IMG/VR virus record: IMGVR_UViG_3300042298_004033
Span: 1-21,208 of that record
Length of the DNA: 21,208 nucleotides
Origin: a virus
Strand: one strand, 5' to 3'
In this document: positions 14,252-21,208 of the stretch, one piece after another
How the letters are laid out: each line of letters starts with the position of its first letter
Numbering within the stretch: position 1 is the first letter of the stretch
The notes under the pieces: generated by a model
Told to the model about the DNA's origin: nothing
The model's input: only the letters and a program-made list of their open reading frames with translations
The model's database searches: none
Program-made: the position numbers and the translations under genes

Positions 14252-16626
14252 TGCCGTGGTCGAGCTACGCCCGGCAGCCGGATGGCCGCGTGCGCCTCGT
14301 GGACGACACGGGCGGCACGCTGGACCTGCTGCCCTCGCCTTCGGTGGATGCGGAGATCGCGCGCATCGATGGCGCCATGCAGCCGATGGTCCCGGAGGTC
14401 GTCCCTGATGGCATCGTGACGGCGAAGAGCGCGCCGATGGCGGCGAACCGGGCGCAGATGATCACGCCCCCCGCCGCGCCGGTGGTGAACGTGGCGCCCC
14501 CCGCGGCAGGGAACCCCCTGGTCCCTCCGGCGCCCATCGTCGCCGCGCCCGCTCCGGCCCCGGGGAGCCCCCTGGCGCCGATGGCGGCGCCTCCCGCTCC
14601 AACGGGGCCCGCTCCAGCCGCCCCCGCGGCGCCCCCGCCCCCCGCAGGCCCCTCGCCCGCGGGCCTCGGCGCCGGCAAGATCGTACGCGGGCAGAACTGG
14701 GGCAACGTCAACGCGGAGGACCAGCTCCGCGGCGCGCAGGCCAACCTGCTCATCCAGCAGGCCAACGAAGAGCTGAAGGGCAGCCCCGGGCGCTTCGTCC
14801 CTGGTGGCACCTTCCCCACGGGCAGGACGGAGCAGTTCGCCCCCGGCCCCGACCCCCTCGCCACCGCCGAGCGCGAGGCCGCGGAGCGCAAGCTCGCCAG
14901 GGTCGATGACGCGCTCACCTGGGTGGAGACCCATCGGCAGCAAGACCTCGGCGACGCGGCGCAGGCCGAAGCCGCGAGGGCTGCGGAGCGCCAGCGCCAG
15001 CTCGATGAGCTGAACGCCCGCCAGCAGCAGAAGCTCGGCGGGGTCCTGGAGCAGATCGACACGGGCCGGCGCGAGCTGGCCGACGCGAAGATCGACCCGG
15101 ACCGGAAGCTGAAGGAGATGAGCACGGGCCAGCGGGCAACAACCGCGCTCCTCATGCTCCTGGGCGGCTTCGGCAAGGCACTCGCCGGCGAGGACGGCGA
15201 CCCGATGGCCATGCGGGTGCTCGATGAGTCCATCAAGATGGACATCGACCTTCAGCGCGAGGCCATCGACCGCAAGCGCGGCAACCTCAACACCCTCGGC
15301 GAGATCTACCGCCTCACGCGCGAGCAGTTCGGCGACGAGCGCATGGCCCAGGATGCGGCCTACCTCGCAGGCCTGGAGATCTACAAGGCGAAGATCCAGA
15401 AGGTGCACGCGGAAGCGGATGCGGCGATGGGCGTCGAGACCCAGTACGACGCCGATGGCCGGATCATCGCGAGCAACCCCTACTCCATCAAAGCTCAGCG
15501 GCTTCTCGCGGCTCTCGATGTCGAGCAAGCGCGCCTCCGGGAGCAGCTCAGCCAGGCCGCCGCGGGGCAGGTCTCGCAGCAGTTCGCGACGGTGCAAGAC
15601 CGCATCGAAGGCGGCAAGGCGCCGAACCGGGAGAAGGCGGCGAAGCTCCTCGGAGAGGCGGCGAAGGCTGCGGGGAGCGAGGGGCAACAAGTCACCTACG
15701 GGGACCAGAAGTTCAAGCTTGGGGCGTTCGTCGAGCCGGGCGAGGGCAAGGCGCTCCGCGGAGACCTCGGCGGAATCGAGAACCTCAAGGCCGACATCGC
15801 GCTCCTGGAGAAGGAGCTGAAAGATCATCCTGTCGATTCCAAGACCTTCAACAAGTCGAAGGTCGATGGGCTCATGGAGCGCATCAGCAGCAAGGGCAAC
15901 GTCGTGCTTGGCCAGGGCGCCAAGAACAACGACGAGGCCGCGCGCTGGAACGCGATTCTCGGCGGCGTGATGACGAACGGCGTGGGCGCCGTCCAGGACA
16001 TGAGCCGATGGGCGGACGACATGGCGAAGCGCAAGCTCGACCAGGTCAACGCCAAGCCCGCGGGCGCGGGGCCGAAGATCAACGTCCCCCAGGAGCTGCA
16101 AGACAAGGCCAGCGGCGCGCGGCCGATGGGCGGCGGCGGTGGCGTCGTGGGGCTCCCTCGCGGCGCAGCCCCCCAGCAGCGCCCCTCCTCGCCCGTCGTG
16201 CGGTCCACCGGCGCCGCGGCCTCGCCGCTCGACCGGGCCGGCGCCGCGGTGGTCCAGCTCCGCGAGGCGAAGGACGACAAGGCCCGCGCGAAGACCGTGA
16301 CGCTCCTGCGCTCGACGCTGCGGGACAGCCTCCAGGCGGGGCAGCTCGGGGAGTCGGAGTACAAGGCCGCCCTCACCCTCGCGGACGCCGGCGACGTTGA
16401 CGGGCTGCTGGGGTTCCTCGGGCGCATGCGCGGAGCCGTGCCCCTCGCCCCCGGTGCGGCGATGCGCCCCGATGACCTCAACCGAGCGATCTCGAACCGA
16501 CTGCTGATGAGCCAGCTCGACCGGGCCGGTGAGCCTGCTCTCCGGGCGATGGCGACGCCGCCCGCAGCCCTGACAACGGTGGTCCAGAAGACCAAAGGCA
16601 AGCTTCTCCCCACGGAGAAGAGGTTA
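14251..16626 (+). CDS. Internal virion (ejection) protein; ends at TTA overlapping the next start
   Basis: Ends at the TTA at 16624-16626 (791 residues), or at the TGA at 16807-16809 (852 residues) if TTA is read as Leu. Features: a short N-terminal domain, a Pro/Ala-rich linker (about 72-138), a long coiled coil (about 205-282), then a hydrophobic helix (TTALLMLLGGFGKALAG, about 297-313) followed by amphipathic helices (IDLQREAIDRKRGNLNTL). The pairing of a hydrophobic helix with a long coiled coil is typical of phage internal proteins that help translocate DNA. The residues after the TTA are Arg/Pro/Ser-rich shadow of the next gene. The start has GGGAG at 14236-14240. Confidence 0.7.
16624..16626 (+). 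other. TTATG junction, candidate TTA stop
   Basis: TTA at 16624-16626 is in frame with the upstream gene and shares its A with the ATG at 16626-16628. Elsewhere the same layout is TGATG (8753, 10468, 14249). If TTA is sense, the upstream frame continues for 183 bases inside the next gene. Confidence 0.5.
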
Positions 16627-19415
16627 TGGCTGGGCCCCCGCCCTCCACGGTCACGGTCTACGGGCCCGATGACGCGCCCGTGCAGGTGCCTGCGGCGGAG
16701 GCTGCGGCGCTCCTGCGCTCGGGAGAGTACGGGCTCCCGGAAGACGCGACCGTGCCCATGCAGGCGGCGGATGGGTCCTGGCAGACGGTCACCGGCGCGG
16801 AGGCCGTGAAGCGGGCGCAGAGCTTCACCGCACGCATTGGGAGCGAGGCGGACGTCCAGGACTACGCCAAGAAGGAGGAGTTCCGCGGCGCGGGGAACAT
16901 GGCGCTCGCGGCGGGAAGCGGCGTCGCGGACTCGCTCTTGCTGGGCTTCGGCGATGCGGTGATCTCGAAGGTGGGCGGAGAGCGCGCACGGCAGTTCCTC
17001 GAGGACGCCGACCGCTACGCCCCGGGCTCGCGCATGGCGGGGCAGGGGCTCGGCTTCCTGGCCCCCATGCTCGTCAGCGGTGGCACTGCTGGCGCCGCTT
17101 CTGCCGCGGGCAAGGGCGCCCAGGCGGCTTCGATGGCGACCCGGGCGGCGAGGGTGGCCACGGCGCTCCCTCGTGGGCTGACGGCGGTGGCGGAGGGCGC
17201 CGGCAGCGTCGCGGCTCGCGCCGTCGGCGGCGGGCTCCCGGGGCGCTTCGTGGCGCCGGTGGTGTCGCAGGGGATCGAGCTGGGCGTCTACGGCGCGGGC
17301 CAGGGGGCGAGCCGCGCCATCGTCCGCGACCCCAACGCGGACGGCGAAGCGGTGGCCGCGGCGATGGGGCAAGGGTTCCTCCATGGGGCCGGCATGGGCG
17401 CGGGCTTCGGCGCAGGCTTCGGGCTCCTCGGGATGGCCGGGGCGAAGGCGGGGCAGGTGGCCAGCCGCACCGCCGAGCGAGCCGGCGGGGCCATCCGGAG
17501 CCGCGTGGGCGAGTTCATCGACACGACGGCGGCGAAAGTCCGCGGCATCGAGGAGGGGCTCCGGGCGGGGCAGCTCCCGGAGCGCGTCGAGCAGCTCGCG
17601 AACCGGGGCCTGGACGAAGCGACGGCGCTCGCCGAGCGGGTCACCGGGCGCACCGCTCCCGAGGCGACCGGGCTCGCGGGCAAGGCCGACCGGCTCGCGC
17701 GCACGGTGGTGGATGTCGACAAGGCGGCCCTGGAGAAGGCGCTTCAGAGCACCGGAGCGAACGAGAAGATCCTGCAGAAGGCCAGCGCCCTGGGCCCGGC
17801 CCGCGAGGTCGCGGCGCGGCAGATCGTCGAAGAACTGCCGAAGATGCTCGGGAAGGAGGGCAAGGTGCTCACCTTCGCCGAGCAGGCGGAGGCCGCGGCG
17901 CTGCTCCGCCGCCAGGTGGGCGAGCGCATGGGCGAGGCGCTCGAGCGCCTCGACGCCACCGGCGCAGGGATCTCCGTCTCGGCGGTGGCCAAGAAGGCCC
18001 GGCGCGAGGTGGTCGATGAGCTGAAGAAGATCGCGGGCGCCGAGGGCTACGTGGCCCGCGTGGAAGACTACCTCACCTCCCTGGAGAGCAAGGCCACGCA
18101 GGGGCGCATGGGCCTCGGGGAGTTCCACAAGAACCGGGCTTTTCTTGACGATATGGTCTACGAGGCCGCCGCCAGCCGGAGCCCCGCGCGCAAGGCCCTG
18201 GAGAAGGTCCGCGGGATCATGGAGTCGTCCTTCGAGTCATCCGCCACGCGCGCCGCGAAGGCCGCCGGGAGCGACGCAGCGGAGGCGTACAAGGCCGCGA
18301 AGGTGGAATACCGCGCCGCGTCCTGGGTCAAGGAGGCGACGGAGAAGGGCGCGAGCCGCAGCGGGGCAAACCGGGCCGTTGGCTTCTCCGAGCAGGTCGG
18401 GGCCCTCACCGGTGCGGTCCTCGGCGGCGGTGGCATCACGGGCCTTGCAACCAGCGTGGCGAGCGCGGCGGCGAACCGCGCGGTCAAGCAGGTCGGCGAC
18501 CAGGCGACCGCGGCGATCCTGCGCGAAATGCAGATGGGGAAGCCCCTCGCCGAAGCCGTCGCAGACGTCACGCGCCGCAACATCGGGGACAAGACGCGGC
18601 AGTTCTTCGCCATCGCGGAGCCTGTCCGGAAGAAGGCCGGCGAGGTCGTGGGCAAGTTCCGCGAGCGCGTCATGACGCGAGGCCGCGAGGTCGTCGCCGC
18701 CGGCGCGGAGACCGCTCGCACGGTCGGGCGCGGCGTGGCTCGGGGGGCTCGTGCAACGGCGCGGGCCACGGGTCGCGGGGCCGAAGCGGCGGCGATGGCC
18801 GCGGACTACGACCGGAGGCGGAAGGAAGTGTTGGCGGCTCGCACCGGAGGGCCCACCAAGATCGCGGAGACCGCCCGGCGCATCGAGCAGGCCGGCGCGC
18901 CTCCCGAGGTGGCCGCGGTGGCTGCGGCGACGGCGCAGCGAGGGGCCGTGTTCCTGGCGGCGCGGCTGCCGCCGGTGCCCCAGCGCGTGCAGACGCTCCA
19001 GCCGGACCTCGCCGCCGACACGCCGGACCCCGAAGCGATGGCCTCGTGGCTCCGGATGGCGAAGGTCATCGAGTCGCCGATGAGCGCGCTCGACAGCCTC
19101 GCCGCCGGCACGCTGGACGCGGGCGAGGTCGAGGCGCTCCGCGAGGTGTACCCGACCGTCTACCAGCAGATCCGCGACCAGGTGGCGCTCGAGATCCAGG
19201 ACCTCAGCGACCGCGGCGAGCGCCTCCCCTACGGCAAGGCCCTGGCGCTGGGGACGCTGCTCGACGTCGTTGCGGACCCGACCCTCGACCCCGCTTTTAT
19301 CGCGGCGATGCAAGCGCCCGCGCAGCCCGCCGCGCCCCCTGTCGCCCCCTCACGCCGCGCCGTCTCGCGCGCCCCCGGTCTCTACAGCCTCAACCAGGAG
19401 TCCCCTCGCCTATGA
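16626..19415 (+). CDS. Large internal virion protein with membrane-like Gly-rich segments
   Basis: 929 residues. The N-terminal part (VTVYGPDDAPVQVPAAEAAA, 9-28) resembles the short beta/helix domain opening many phage internal proteins. Several Gly/Ala/hydrophobic stretches follow: about 90-115, 139-170, and a glycine-zipper segment at 247-277 (HGAGMGAGFGAGFGLLGMAG); another lies at about 586-622. The middle and C-terminal parts are helical. About 803-895 carries a segment seen at the end of such proteins, with ALREVYPTVYQQIRDQV and RLPYGKALALGTLLD followed by DPTLDPAF. The likely role is forming a channel across the cell envelope during DNA ejection. GGAG at 16614-16617 supports the ATG at 16626. 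The stop overlaps the next start (ATGA). Confidence 0.75.
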   Translation: MAGPPPSTVTVYGPDDAPVQVPAAEAAALLRSGEYGLPEDATVPMQAADGSWQTVTGAEAVKRAQSFTARIGSEADVQDYAKKEEFRGAGNMALAAGSGVADSLLLGFGDAVISKVGGERARQFLEDADRYAPGSRMAGQGLGFLAPMLVSGGTAGAASAAGKGAQAASMATRAARVATALPRGLTAVAEGAGSVAARAVGGGLPGRFVAPVVSQGIELGVYGAGQGASRAIVRDPNADGEAVAAAMGQGFLHGAGMGAGFGAGFGLLGMAGAKAGQVASRTAERAGGAIRSRVGEFIDTTAAKVRGIEEGLRAGQLPERVEQLANRGLDEATALAERVTGRTAPEATGLAGKADRLARTVVDVDKAALEKALQSTGANEKILQKASALGPAREVAARQIVEELPKMLGKEGKVLTFAEQAEAAALLRRQVGERMGEALERLDATGAGISVSAVAKKARREVVDELKKIAGAEGYVARVEDYLTSLESKATQGRMGLGEFHKNRAFLDDMVYEAAASRSPARKALEKVRGIMESSFESSATRAAKAAGSDAAEAYKAAKVEYRAASWVKEATEKGASRSGANRAVGFSEQVGALTGAVLGGGGITGLATSVASAAANRAVKQVGDQATAAILREMQMGKPLAEAVADVTRRNIGDKTRQFFAIAEPVRKKAGEVVGKFRERVMTRGREVVAAGAETARTVGRGVARGARATARATGRGAEAAAMAADYDRRRKEVLAARTGGPTKIAETARRIEQAGAPPEVAAVAAATAQRGAVFLAARLPPVPQRVQTLQPDLAADTPDPEAMASWLRMAKVIESPMSALDSLAAGTLDAGEVEALREVYPTVYQQIRDQVALEIQDLSDRGERLPYGKALALGTLLDVVADPTLDPAFIAAMQAPAQPAAPPVAPSRRAVSRAPGLYSLNQESPRL

Positions 19416-19717
19416 ACCTCTCCATGTTTTCCATACGCTCCAGCGCCCGCGCCGACGCCGTGAAGCGCAACGACGGCAGCACCGGCACCGCGCTGAGCAA
19501 CTCGCTCAAGCTGGGCCAGGTCGCGGTCGCGTTCCTCATCCACGGCGGCGCGACGGGGAACCTCACCTTCGTGGACCCCGACGGGAACACCCACGTGATC
19601 GACGTCGCCACGGACCGCGCCCAGGGCGTGTGGCACCTGGAGCAGATCGCTCAGGTGCTGGCCACCGGGACCACCGTGGCGGCGACGGCCCTCGAACTCG
19701 GCTGGTCGGGGGTCTGA
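19412..19717 (+). CDS. Small hypothetical virion protein
   Basis: This 101-residue product starts in ATGA at 19412, with AGGAG at 19396-19400 (11-base spacer, long but usable). The first residues (MNLSMFSIRSSARADAVKRN) are atypically AT-rich at the codon level. The rest is beta-like: LKLGQVAVAFLIHGG and GNLTFVDPDGNTHVIDVATD. It sits between the internal protein and the fibre genes, so a tail or virion role is likely. Not recognised. Confidence 0.6.
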   Translation: MNLSMFSIRSSARADAVKRNDGSTGTALSNSLKLGQVAVAFLIHGGATGNLTFVDPDGNTHVIDVATDRAQGVWHLEQIAQVLATGTTVAATALELGWSGV

Positions 19718-19718
19718 C

Positions 19719-19871
19719 GTGATCGGCGGCCTCTCTCTCGCTCTCCTCGCCCAGCTCAGCGGGAACGCCCCCGCCACCGGTGCTCCTCCGCCCGCGGCGC
19801 CCGTTCTCGTCACCAACACCGGCGACCGCATCGTCACCAACACCGGCGACCGCATCAAGGTGAACCCGTTA
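19719..19871 (+). CDS. Tiny protein with two VTNTGDRI repeats; ends at TTA
   Basis: GTG start at 19719, one base after the previous stop. With TTA (19869-19871) as the end the product has 50 residues. It has a hydrophobic N-terminus (IGGLSLALLAQLSG), a Pro/Ala linker, then VTNTGDRI twice. Short proteins carrying a few TxxGD-type repeats upstream of fibre genes are known from phages of high-GC hosts, as far as I recall, without clear function. If TTA is Leu, it continues to 19973 through the fibre gene with Arg/Pro/Ser-rich shadow sequence (84 residues). Confidence 0.5.
19809..19856 (+). repeat. Two exact 24-bp tandem repeats
   Basis: The unit at 19809-19832 is repeated without change at 19833-19856 and encodes VTNTGDRI each time. 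Exact identity at synonymous sites means the duplication is recent or copied by slippage. Copy number could vary between isolates. Confidence 0.8.
19869..19871 (+). other. TTATG junction, candidate TTA stop
   Basis: TTA is in frame with the gene at 19719 and shares its A with the ATG at 19871. It is the second TTATG with the same layout as at 16624. Confidence 0.5.
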
Positions 19872-20962
19872 TGGCTGATATCCCGATTCCAGGCCTTCCC
19901 GCCGGTACGCAACCGACCGGCTCCGAGCAGATCCCCGCGGAGCAGGGAGCCGCCACGGTCTATCTCTCCGTGACGCAGGTACGCCCTCGCGTGAACCGGA
20001 CCGGCGCCGCGCCGACCGTCACCGACGACAGCGCCGCGGGCTACACCGTGGGATCCGTCTGGGTCGATACGCGGGTGGGCTACGGCTACACCTACGACCT
20101 GATCGACGCGACCGCGGGGGCCGCTGTGTGGAAGGTCCGGCCCATCGCGTTCGTCTACACGACCCCGGGCGCGAGCACCTGGAATGAGCCCGTTGGGTCG
20201 TTCTCCGGCGTGCTCGTCGAGATGGTGGCGGGCGGTGGCGGTGGAGGCAGCGGACGCCAGGGCGCAGCGGGCACCATCCGCTGCGGTGGTGGTGGTGGCG
20301 CGGGCGGTGGCAGGGCCGGACCCTTTTTTATCGCGGCGGCGGCGCTGGGCACCACCGAGACCGTGACGGTGGGCTCCGGTGGTCCTGGCGGCGCGGCGGC
20401 AGGGACCGCCGACACCAACGGCAACGGCGGGACCGCGGGCGCGAACAGCAGCTTTGGCAGCCACATCCGCGCGCTCGGCGGGGGGCTGGGCTCCGGAGGC
20501 ACCGCCACGACGGGCACCGGCGGCTCCGGTGGGACCGGCGAGCAGGCGGGCAGCAACGGCGGGACCGCGAGCACCACGGGGCTCGTCGGTGTCGCGGGCA
20601 CCGCGGCGGTGGGCGGTGGTGCCGGTGGTGGCAGCGGCGGCGGCATCACGACGGCCAACGCGGTCAGCGGCGGCGGCGCCGGTGGCTCGCGATGGACCGT
20701 CTGGGGTGGCGCCGCGGGCGGCACCGCAGGGACCAGCGGCGGTGGCACGGGTGGGCCCGGCGCCGCGGCCCCCACTGGGAGCAGCCAGGGCGGCGCCGGT
20801 GGTGGTGGTGGTGGCTCGGGCTCGGGGGTCGCGGGCGGCGCGGGCGCTGCGGGCGGCGTCTACGGCGCGGGCGGTGGAGGCGGCGGTGCCAGCCTCAACG
20901 GTTTTGCTTCGGGTGCTGGCGGCGCAGGTGCCGGCGGTATCGTGATCGTGAACGTGTTCTGA
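19871..20962 (+). CDS. Glycine-rich tail fibre / adhesin
   Basis: 363 residues. Residues 1-40 (PIPGLPAGTQPTGSEQIPAE and on) resemble the virion-attachment start of phage fibres. Residues 51-90 contain DDSAAGYTVGSVWVDTRVG, a common phage fibre segment. From about 94 the sequence has FVYTTPGASTWNEPVGSF, then strand VLVEMVAGGGGGG, and then a long Gly-rich domain (about 120-357) broken by TTETVTVGSGGPGG and NSSFGSH. It closes with GGIVIVNVF. This layout fits a Gly-rich adhesin domain of the type in which Gly-rich runs can pack as polyglycine II helices. It probably binds the host surface. AAGGTGA at 19857-19863 lies seven bases before the ATG. Confidence 0.75.
   Translation: MADIPIPGLPAGTQPTGSEQIPAEQGAATVYLSVTQVRPRVNRTGAAPTVTDDSAAGYTVGSVWVDTRVGYGYTYDLIDATAGAAVWKVRPIAFVYTTPGASTWNEPVGSFSGVLVEMVAGGGGGGSGRQGAAGTIRCGGGGGAGGGRAGPFFIAAAALGTTETVTVGSGGPGGAAAGTADTNGNGGTAGANSSFGSHIRALGGGLGSGGTATTGTGGSGGTGEQAGSNGGTASTTGLVGVAGTAAVGGGAGGGSGGGITTANAVSGGGAGGSRWTVWGGAAGGTAGTSGGGTGGPGAAAPTGSSQGGAGGGGGGSGSGVAGGAGAAGGVYGAGGGGGGASLNGFASGAGGAGAGGIVIVNVF
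20324..20329 (+). repeat. T6 run inside the fibre gene
   Basis: Six T's (two Phe codons) stand out in this GC-rich gene. A slip of one base would shift the frame of the rest of the Gly-rich domain. Confidence 0.6.
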
Positions 20963-20974
20963 AAGAAGGTCAGC

Positions 20975-21208
20975 ATGGCAAACATCGGTGACGTTGGGTT
21001 TTTTGGCCTCGCCAGTGGCGAGAATCGGCCTTGCGTGGTGGTGAGCGGCGCGAAGGATATCGAGGGCATCGTCTATTACGACATCAACGTGGATGTCGGC
21101 CCGGACGATAACGATTACCTGAACGATATCGAGAAAAAGGAATACCAGCCCGGCCAGCCCATCGGGGACAACAACTACCAGCACGCGGTCCGGGTGATCG
21201 CGCGGCGC
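20975..21208 (+). CDS. Partial gene, unrecognised, lower G+C
   Basis: It starts at the ATG at 20975 (AAGAAGG at 20964-20970) and runs off the right edge, with 78 codons visible. The visible part is beta- and Asp/Asn-rich: NIGDVGFFGLASGENRPCVV, then GIVYYDINVDVGPDDNDYLN and EKKEYQPGQPIGDNN. I do not recognise it. Context suggests a fibre-associated, spike or small virion protein. G+C is about 56% (101 of 180 counted, 21001-21180) against 72% in a line at 10501. A-, T- and AT-rich codons (GAT, TAT, AAA, AAT, TTT) are used freely, so it may have been acquired separately. It also holds a T6 run at 20999-21004. Confidence 0.6.
   Translation, partial: MANIGDVGFFGLASGENRPCVVVSGAKDIEGIVYYDINVDVGPDDNDYLNDIEKKEYQPGQPIGDNNYQHAVRVIARR

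Noticed and set aside
15825-18128. Antisense frame of 767 codons across two internal virion genes
   Set aside because: It crosses a gene boundary on the other strand and has a Gly/Ala/Arg/Leu shadow composition. All real genes are on the + strand.
1-21208. tRNA genes, CRISPR arrays, insertion sequences, integrase or attachment sites
   Set aside because: I looked for cloverleaf-like stems, spaced direct repeats and transposase or integrase motifs and saw none.

Overview
The window is a contiguous stretch of the structural and DNA-packaging half of a tailed double-stranded DNA phage (or prophage), very rich in G+C (about 72% in a hand-counted 60-base line at 10501). Every supported gene is on the + strand. 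The order small terminase, large terminase, portal, scaffold, major capsid protein, decoration-like protein, head-tail adaptor, very long tail-nozzle-like protein, three internal/ejection-type proteins and then fibre genes, with no tape measure or tail tube genes, points to a short-tailed (podovirus-like) virion. The host cannot be named from the sequence. The G+C content and the strong G/C bias at third codon positions point to a high-GC host, and the many AGGAG-type sites and stop/start overlaps point to bacterial translation.

Layout. 1-330: a left-end region with three spaced palindromes TGGTACCA, a perfect hairpin and the 3' part of a small or incomplete gene. 324-905: a RusA-like endonuclease candidate. 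902-2312: six small unrecognised genes chained by stop/start overlaps, one a single-span membrane protein. 2309-4347: terminase small and large subunits. 4344-6400: a small linker gene and the portal. 6397-9144: scaffold, major capsid protein and a likely decoration protein. 9146-13541: a small acidic protein, the head-tail adaptor, a small beta-type virion protein and a 1023-residue nozzle/stabilisation protein. 13544-19415: three large or Ala/Gly-rich proteins of the internal-virion (DNA ejection) type. 19412-20962: two small proteins and a glycine-rich fibre. 20975 to the end: the start of a gene of clearly different base composition.

Most notable observation. The + strand contains 21 TTA triplets by eye. 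Only four are in frame with a supported gene, and all four lie at the 3' end of that gene. In two cases the triplet forms TTATG with the next start, just where TAATG or TGATG would be expected. In a third it sits at the end of the scaffold gene, which has no other in-frame stop for 1.8 kb. Reading TTA as a stop (or an unassigned codon that ends translation) turns all three anomalous, heavily overlapping junctions into ordinary ones. Leucine is otherwise encoded by the other five codons, including CTA and TTG inside genes. This is an inference from codon position only, but it is testable and would be a new use of a sense codon in a phage.

How the genes work together. The terminase cuts and pumps DNA through the portal into a shell built from the capsid protein on the scaffold; a RusA-like resolvase could remove branches first. 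The adaptor and nozzle proteins close the vertex and build the short tail. The three internal proteins are probably packaged and ejected with the DNA, and the right-end genes make the host-contacting fibre.
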